Made by a program: the position numbers and the translations under genes. The notes under the pieces were generated by a model. That model was not told the origin of the DNA, did not search any database, and worked only from the letters and a program-made list of their open reading frames with translations. 11,441 bases of DNA. Origin: Legionella genomosp. 1. GTDB taxonomy: Bacteria; Pseudomonadota; Gammaproteobacteria; Legionellales; Legionellaceae. Location: positions 1-11,441 of the forward strand of contig CAMBDN010000066.1 in the NCBI GenBank assembly GCA_945865355.1. The letters run 5' to 3'. Below, piece by piece: positions 6,552 through 11,441 of this stretch; position 1 is the stretch's first letter; each line of letters begins with the position of its first letter.

Positions 6552-7283
6552 TTAGTTACTTACCATGTCAGAAATATCATCAAGCCTTAAATAGCGAATT
6601 TCTTCGACTTGCGGTTCATAACAGAGCGCGGCATGGCATGCAACTTGTGGCATAAATGAAACCATTTCCCACGTTTTTTTATGCAATGCATCGACAACAA
6701 GTCGTTTTTCTCCTGGTAAAATGGGTACATCAAACTGTTGCGTGGGGTAAGATAATCCGAGTCCACAGGCTTTAATAAAAGCTTCTTTTTGTGACCAAAT
6801 GTGAAAGAAAATCAGCGGTTTCATTTTTGGACTTGCATCTTTGAGTGCTTTGATTTCACTATGCGAAAATAGATGCTGGCCAATTCCCTCATAGGGTCGC
6901 CCTGAAAAAAGTTCTAAATCAATGCCTAATGGATATTCATTACCAATCGCTAAGAGAGCCAGATCACCTGAATGGCTTAAGTTAAATTGAAGAATGGGTG
7001 AGCTAGCCAGTTGAGGCTTGCCATATTTATTGTAGGTGAATGACAATGCTGTTGGTGAAACCTTTAGATAGCGCGCAATGATGAGGCGCATCATGGCGCG
7101 AGCTATCGTAAAGCGTCGTTGATGTCGGGCAAAATGATAGCGCTTTGCGCGGCTCAGCTCCTCGTCGTTCAGTAGTGCTTTGGCGCTGGTAAATTCAGTA
7201 TGCAAAGGATACTGCCAGATATCAATACGTTTTTGTTGCAGATTACAGTCGGAGAGAGGCAGTTCTTTAAAGGTATTTCTCAT
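6552..7283 (-). CDS. 4'-phosphopantetheinyl transferase, Sfp/Gsp type
   Basis: Transfers 4'-phosphopantetheine from coenzyme A to a serine of carrier proteins of polyketide, peptide or fatty-acid synthases. At 243 residues it has the two-lobed Sfp-type length, about twice that of AcpS. Motifs: YGKPQL at 87-92, FNLSHSGDLALLAIG at 100-114, the magnesium-binding GIDLE at 120-124 (D122 and E124), and WSQKEAFIKACGLGL at 163-177 with the catalytic KE pair. The ATG at 7281-7283 is supported by a promoter-like pair upstream. It stands alone, convergent with the toxin gene (18 bases apart) and divergent from accA. No synthase gene is in the window, so its partner is unknown; fatty-acid ACP or a distant polyketide or siderophore system are possible. 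Confidence 0.9.
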   Translation of the reverse strand: MRNTFKELPLSDCNLQQKRIDIWQYPLHTEFTSAKALLNDEELSRAKRYHFARHQRRFTIARAMMRLIIARYLKVSPTALSFTYNKYGKPQLASSPILQFNLSHSGDLALLAIGNEYPLGIDLELFSGRPYEGIGQHLFSHSEIKALKDASPKMKPLIFFHIWSQKEAFIKACGLGLSYPTQQFDVPILPGEKRLVVDALHKKTWEMVSFMPQVACHAALCYEPQVEEIRYLRLDDISDMVSN

Positions 7284-7322
7284 TCAATCAACGCTCGTTA
7301 TAACGTTATGGGCTACAATTCT

Positions 7323-7350
7323 ATTGTATATGCGCATAGTATGGCATCAA
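7323..7350 (-). promoter_or_regulatory. Candidate promoter for the phosphopantetheinyl transferase gene
   Basis: Read on the minus strand, TTGATG (7350-7345) lies 16 bases before TACAAT (7328-7323), matching the sigma70 -35 and -10 in 4 and 5 of 6 positions. The start would fall near 7316, giving a leader of about 33 bases. The accA promoter must lie in the same 121-base divergent gap but no clear candidate stood out. Confidence 0.4.
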
Positions 7351-7404
7351 ATAACAGTTGCGGTTATCATATCGCATGATAATAAATTCACCAATGGGTA
7401 ACTG

Positions 7405-8361
7405 ATGAGTCGACAATTTTTAGATTTTGAGCAACCAATCGAAGAGTTAAATCAGAAAATCCAAGCTCTGCGTATGGTTGGTAGTGATACTGAGGTTAAT
7501 TTAAGCGAGGAAATTGCACGCTTGGAAGCCAAGTGTGAGGAAATGACCGCTAATGTTTTCGCACACCTCGAGCCGTGGCAGGTGACGCAAATGGCGAGAC
7601 ATCCATTACGACCACAAACGACTGATTATATTGAACATATGTTCACTGATTTTCAAGAGTTACATGGTGATCGCCATTATTCTGCAGCGCCCGCAATCAT
7701 CGGAGGAATGGCTCGTTTTAATGGTGAGCCGGTGATGATATTAGGGCACCAAAAGGGCAAGCGTACCAAGGAAAAGGTTTATCGCAATTTTGGTATGGCA
7801 CGCCCCGAAGAGTACCGAAAGGCATTGCGTTTGATGAAAATGGCAGAAAAATTTAGATTGCCGATTTTTACCTTTATTGACACAGCAGGTGCTTATCCTG
7901 GTATTGGTGCTGAAGAGCGGAATCAGTCTGAAGCCATTGCGCGAAATCTGCTTGAGATGTTTCGATTAAAAGTACCCGTGATTTGTGTTGTGACAGGAGA
8001 GGCTGGTTCTGGTGGTGCGTTAGCCATCGGTGTGGGCGATCGGGTCATCATGTTACAGCATTCCATTTACTCAGTGATTTCCCCAGAGGGTTGTGCGTCT
8101 ATTTTATGGAAAGATCCGACCAAAGCAAGTGAAGCGGCGCGTGCAATGGGTGTGACCGCGAATCAAATTCTTGAAAATAAATTGGTTGATTTGGTGGTTG
8201 ATGAGCCTTTAGGTGGTGCGCACCGAAATCTTACTGAGATGGCAAGAACTTTAAAAGTGGTGTTAGCTGAAGAACTTCATAAGCTCCAATCGTTGTCTGT
8301 CGACGAATTATTGGCACAACGGTATAAGAAATTTATGGCAATGGGGGCGGTAGGGGAGTGA
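7405..8361 (+). CDS. accA: Acetyl-CoA carboxylase carboxyltransferase subunit alpha
   Basis: With AccD forms the carboxyltransferase that moves CO2 from carboxybiotin to acetyl-CoA, making malonyl-CoA, the committed step of fatty-acid synthesis. The 318-residue product starts MSRQFLDFEQPIEELNQKI, nearly the E. coli N-terminus, and keeps the crotonase-fold motifs GDRHYSAAPAIIGG at 88-101, GHQKG at 114-118, TAGAYPGIGAEERNQSEAIA at 150-169, the oxyanion-hole GEAGSGGALAIG at 178-189, and YSVISPEGCASILWK at 202-216. Length matches the 319-residue E. coli protein. ATG 7405 is fixed by that homology; the ribosome site (GGGTAA) is poor. tilS starts 9 bases after its stop, so the two are probably cotranscribed; accA and tilS are also near neighbours in E. 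coli. Confidence 0.97.
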   Translation: MSRQFLDFEQPIEELNQKIQALRMVGSDTEVNLSEEIARLEAKCEEMTANVFAHLEPWQVTQMARHPLRPQTTDYIEHMFTDFQELHGDRHYSAAPAIIGGMARFNGEPVMILGHQKGKRTKEKVYRNFGMARPEEYRKALRLMKMAEKFRLPIFTFIDTAGAYPGIGAEERNQSEAIARNLLEMFRLKVPVICVVTGEAGSGGALAIGVGDRVIMLQHSIYSVISPEGCASILWKDPTKASEAARAMGVTANQILENKLVDLVVDEPLGGAHRNLTEMARTLKVVLAEELHKLQSLSVDELLAQRYKKFMAMGAVGE

Positions 8362-8370
8362 TCGCTGTGA

Positions 8371-9744
8371 GTGGAAAGTATAGCCGTGTCTGAGTCTCTG
8401 CTTACGGATATTGGGTTAGATAAGCTCGCTAATTATAATACTTTATTTGTGGGCTTTAGTGGTGGGCTCGACTCCACCGTGCTTTTGCATCGCCTTGCGA
8501 GTGAATCAACACTTGTTGGCAAATTGCAGGCTGTACATGTTCATCATGGTCTAAGTGTTAACGCAGGGGCTTGGCAGAGTCATTGTCAGCGATTTTGTGA
8601 GGCATTGGGTGTTCCACTCGTTGTTCGTCAGGTTGATATCACCGGTCATGCGAATATTGATGAATGTGCGCGTTTGGCTCGTTACCAGGTTTTTACTTCA
8701 TTACTCACAGCAAATGACGGCTTATTGCTAGCACATCACGAGGATGATCAAGCAGAAACCTTGCTTTTGCAATTATTTCGTGGTGCGGGCATTGATGGTT
8801 TAGCCGCGATGCTCGATGTTAACGTCTTGCCAAAGGGCGAGCTCGTGAGGCCATTTTTACAGTACTCTCGACAAACTCTTGAAGCGTATGCAAATCAGCA
8901 GAAGCTGACTTGGATAACTGATGAAAGCAATCAAAATATTGCCTTTTCTCGTAATTTTCTTCGCCAAAAAATCATACCCTTATTACAAGAAAAATGGCCA
9001 GCAGTAAGCACTAACCTGGCACGTACGGCACTGCATTGCCAACGTGCGAAAAGCAATCTAGAGGCGCTGGCCAAAAAGGACTGTATAGAACTGCGTGACG
9101 GGGCACAAGACTCGCTAGAGATGTCGACGTTAACCCGGCTCAGTCACCCCCGTCTCGCCAATGTTTTGCGGCTATGGTTGCAGAACAATGATATCCGTTT
9201 ACCGTCCGATACCATTTTAAATCGAGTCATTCATGAGGTGGTTTTAGCGCGTCTGGATGCTACACCCATGGTGCAATGGGGTGGTACGGCCGTGCGGCGT
9301 TATCAGCAGAGGCTGTATCTGTTGAAAAATGAAATGACGCCTCGTTTTGATCGGATCGATTGGTCTGAATTTCCTGCTGCTCTGCAGTTGGAGCCCGGTG
9401 CTAAAGAGGGTCTCTATTTACAGGCTATACCCGCAGTGCAAGGGTTACATGTGCCCATTGATCGACATGTTCAAGTCCGATTTCGACAAGGGGGGGAATT
9501 ATTTTCTTGGCGAGGACAAACAAAACGGCTGAAAAAATTGTTTCAAGAATGGCAAGTACCCCCGTGGCAACGCGATTTGATCCCATTACTTTATATCGAT
9601 AATGACTTAGCGGCAGTTGTTGGCCATGCCATTGGCGATCCGTTTTATAGTACTAATGCAGATCATACCTACCATATTGAGATCAATACGTTTCGCTCCT
9701 TGAAAAAGGGCGATTTATTCTCTAAGGGAGGAAGCCTTGAGTAA
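8371..9744 (+). CDS. tilS: tRNA(Ile)-lysidine synthetase
   Basis: Converts C34 of the CAU anticodon of a minor isoleucine tRNA to lysidine using ATP and lysine, changing both codon reading and charging; essential in most bacteria. The 457-residue protein has the PP-loop SGGLDST at 30-36, HVHHGLS at 56-62, HHEDDQAETLLLQLFRGAG at 122-140, and DESNQNIAFSRNFLR at 184-198 in the N-terminal ATPase domain. A central substrate-binding region and a C-terminal domain with FRQGGE at 371-376 and KRLKKLFQEWQVPPWQRDLIP at about 385-405 follow, as in the long E. coli-type enzyme. I keep the outermost GTG at 8371; GTG 8386 is a good alternative, since GGAAAG lies 7 bases before it and five residues would be lost. 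It lies 9 bases after accA. Confidence 0.96.
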   Translation: MESIAVSESLLTDIGLDKLANYNTLFVGFSGGLDSTVLLHRLASESTLVGKLQAVHVHHGLSVNAGAWQSHCQRFCEALGVPLVVRQVDITGHANIDECARLARYQVFTSLLTANDGLLLAHHEDDQAETLLLQLFRGAGIDGLAAMLDVNVLPKGELVRPFLQYSRQTLEAYANQQKLTWITDESNQNIAFSRNFLRQKIIPLLQEKWPAVSTNLARTALHCQRAKSNLEALAKKDCIELRDGAQDSLEMSTLTRLSHPRLANVLRLWLQNNDIRLPSDTILNRVIHEVVLARLDATPMVQWGGTAVRRYQQRLYLLKNEMTPRFDRIDWSEFPAALQLEPGAKEGLYLQAIPAVQGLHVPIDRHVQVRFRQGGELFSWRGQTKRLKKLFQEWQVPPWQRDLIPLLYIDNDLAAVVGHAIGDPFYSTNADHTYHIEINTFRSLKKGDLFSKGGSLE

Positions 9745-9769
9745 GTGCCATTTAGCGACGACACTTACT
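9740..9769. terminator. Hairpin between convergent tilS and the Wip-like gene
   Basis: AGTAAGTG at 9740-9747 pairs perfectly with CACTTACT at 9762-9769 across a 14-base loop. It starts in the tilS stop codon and lies 24 bases beyond the end of the opposing gene, fitting a shared terminator. There is no T-run on either side and the stem is not GC-rich, so its strength is doubtful. Confidence 0.35.
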
Positions 9770-9792
9770 TCGGGACGTTCTAAAAGTGCTGA

Positions 9793-11415
9793 CTAAGCCG
9801 CTGAATAAGTATCTGCTGTATAATCACTCTCCGCTTCAATCTGTACCTGAGCTTGATTTACATCGCTCATTGCTTTAGAGAGACCATTTTGTCGGCTCAA
9901 AGCAAAGAAGCCTAAGCCACCAGCGGCAAAAAGCGCACTCGTTGTAACAACAGTTTCACCTGCTATTGCAGCGGCGGCTGTTCCTGTGAGGGAAAGAGAA
10001 ACTGCGGCGGCAGCGGTACCTACTAAACCTACTACGGCAGGGAAGAACACCACACCAAGTACTACGGCTGTAATACTAAGCGCTAACATCAAGCCACCAA
10101 GTATTTTCAGGGCTAGTGATGATTTGCCTTGTACGGTATTGGCGTACTCTGAATAGAGGTCGTGAGTCAGTCCACCGGTCAGACGTGAATGTGTGTTGTT
10201 CAATGCAGTAGTTAGCTCAGGCGTCGCTACTTTACCTTCTTGCTTCAAGTGCTCAATTTCGGCAACCAAGGCATCGAAAGACTCATCAAGACGTGCATCA
10301 TGCCTTTGGGCCTTCAGCGCTTTTAGCTGGTCCAATGCTGCTTGATACTCTAACTCTAACAACTGTAACTCATCCGTAACCAAGCTAATATAATTCCCTT
10401 CATGATGGCGGGATGTTTTACCTAAATCAGAGTCCAGTACATAAATATTCTCCCTAGTGGCCTCACTTTTGTCGTGACCATGAGCGAAGCTTACAGGATA
10501 TCCGTAGTCATGGAGGACTGGGCGATCTAAATCATGATAATTTCGATTCCACATGATAAATTCTAAGGCATTTTCTTCTTTGTAAGTAATTCTCGCCGTA
10601 TAGCCTTTATACATTTCAGCTGGATCTAAAAGGGTATGCACTCGATCTTTACGAACATATTCTGCAAAGCACTCATTGATGCTATCGATGGTGGCAGCTA
10701 GCTCTCTATCTGTGCCATCTTGATATGTTACCTCAAATTTTTTGGCAAGTGCTTTAATGGATGCTAAACCTACGCCAGCATGGCTAAAAATAGTAATGCC
10801 TGGCTTTGTTGGGTCTAGCGTGTAGCTGATTGCTTTCAAGGACGGCTTATAACTACTGTTTACAAAGTCAAATATTTCTTTTGCATCAACTAATCCGCGT
10901 TCGACTAAGTTTGCTAATGCTTGCAGAGAGGGTGCATGGGCCTCTCTATCAAGCAGGGTCGTTTCAAATTTTTTGTCTCGTTCAACAAATCGCTCATAGG
11001 CTTCAACAAACTCAACACCATGATTGGATAGCAAAATCTCTAACTTGACTTTATCCTTGGACAGTTTTTGTAGCATTTTTATCACAAAATAATCATTACT
11101 GCCGCGATCACCTAATTCATCGCCAATAAGCCTAACCAAAACCTCGTGGTTGATGACGGTCATGCCCGCAATGAGGGTATTGTATTCATCGAGCAGGTCT
11201 TTGGTTAAATGGTCTTGTGGTGTTCTATAAATTTGAACCAGGCGCGCATAATGTTCGTCTGAAATGTCGCATATGCCGTGGCGTACCAAAAAATAGAGCA
11301 GTTTGATGGCATTGCTATGCAAATCACCAAGAGTAATGTCAGTGGTACCCGGTATTTCTACTTTGGCTGGGCGGAGATCGATATTGATGTTCTCATCAAT
11401 GATGGTTTTAGACAT
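9793..11415 (-). CDS. Wip-like PPP-family metallophosphoesterase, candidate Dot/Icm effector
   Basis: 540-residue protein with a variant of the serine/threonine (PPP) phosphatase motif set: GDLHSN at 30-35, GDELGDRG at 98-105 (one residue longer than the usual GDxVDRG), SNHGVEF at 130-136 (for GNHE, keeping the metal-ligand N131 and catalytic H132), FSHAG at 210-214 and AHGHD at 311-315 followed by YVLDSDLGKT. The set and its order resemble WipA and WipB, Dot/Icm-secreted phosphatases of Legionella pneumophila; this is recalled, not searched. A charged, probably coiled-coil segment spans about 345-395. A long hydrophobic, glycine- and alanine-rich stretch at about 437-507, split near 486-492, could form two or three membrane segments. 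The tail after 508 is polar with several glutamates (QIEAESD), compatible with an E-block translocation signal. No Sec signal peptide is seen. ATG 11415 has GGAA 9 bases upstream; the promoter lies beyond the window. Substrate unknown. Confidence 0.78.
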   Translation of the reverse strand: MSKTIIDENINIDLRPAKVEIPGTTDITLGDLHSNAIKLLYFLVRHGICDISDEHYARLVQIYRTPQDHLTKDLLDEYNTLIAGMTVINHEVLVRLIGDELGDRGSNDYFVIKMLQKLSKDKVKLEILLSNHGVEFVEAYERFVERDKKFETTLLDREAHAPSLQALANLVERGLVDAKEIFDFVNSSYKPSLKAISYTLDPTKPGITIFSHAGVGLASIKALAKKFEVTYQDGTDRELAATIDSINECFAEYVRKDRVHTLLDPAEMYKGYTARITYKEENALEFIMWNRNYHDLDRPVLHDYGYPVSFAHGHDKSEATRENIYVLDSDLGKTSRHHEGNYISLVTDELQLLELEYQAALDQLKALKAQRHDARLDESFDALVAEIEHLKQEGKVATPELTTALNNTHSRLTGGLTHDLYSEYANTVQGKSSLALKILGGLMLALSITAVVLGVVFFPAVVGLVGTAAAAVSLSLTGTAAAAIAGETVVTTSALFAAGGLGFFALSRQNGLSKAMSDVNQAQVQIEAESDYTADTYSAA

Positions 11416-11441
11416 TTATGAATGTTCCATGTGGAGTTATT

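Noticed and set aside
7180..7401. Plus-strand 73-residue frame overlapping the phosphopantetheinyl transferase start and the accA gap
   Set aside because: It overlaps a real gene on the other strand and covers its promoter, with no family likeness.
1..11441. tRNA, rRNA, CRISPR array, riboswitch or replication origin
   Set aside because: No cloverleaf-like stretch, regular repeat-spacer pattern or recognisable conserved RNA element was seen on reading both strands. A covariance-model scan was not possible.

Overview
The window reads as chromosomal DNA of a gammaproteobacterium, most likely Legionella or a close relative in the Legionellales. This is inference from gene content, not from a database search. 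The main pointers are a Wip-type metallophosphoesterase that resembles the Dot/Icm effectors WipA and WipB, and a csrA leader that carries a PmrA-like box. The other genes are gammaproteobacterial housekeeping types.

Layout: 1-123 is the tail of a possible transposase gene. 220-1731 (-) is pgi. 1796-2800 (+) is a WecA/WbpL-family polyprenyl-phosphate glycosyltransferase, followed by a REP-like GC-rich palindrome. 3055-3258 (+) is csrA, with a long leader holding a PmrA-like box and three ANGGA motifs. 3326-4324 (-) is birA. 4378-4807 (+) is a decayed, truncated UDP-glucose dehydrogenase gene (ugd), absent from any intact ORF. 4826-5746 (+) is galU. 5896-6533 (+) is a ribbon-helix-helix/MazF-like toxin-antitoxin pair. 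6552-7283 (-) is an Sfp-type phosphopantetheinyl transferase. 7405-8361 (+) is accA and 8371-9744 (+) is tilS. 9793-11415 (-) is the Wip-like phosphatase and candidate secreted effector.

Functionally, pgi, the glycosyltransferase and galU all feed or start surface-polysaccharide synthesis, and the dead ugd beside galU suggests that a UDP-glucuronate branch was lost. birA and accA are linked by biotin: BirA biotinylates the carrier protein of acetyl-CoA carboxylase, whose alpha subunit is AccA. The phosphopantetheinyl transferase modifies carrier proteins of fatty-acid, polyketide or peptide synthesis. csrA and the Wip-like gene point to a host-associated, growth-phase-regulated lifestyle.

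No tRNA, rRNA, CRISPR array or origin was seen. The most interesting signals are the Wip-like protein with its variant PPP motifs and hydrophobic C-terminal region, the csrA control region, and the ugd remnant.
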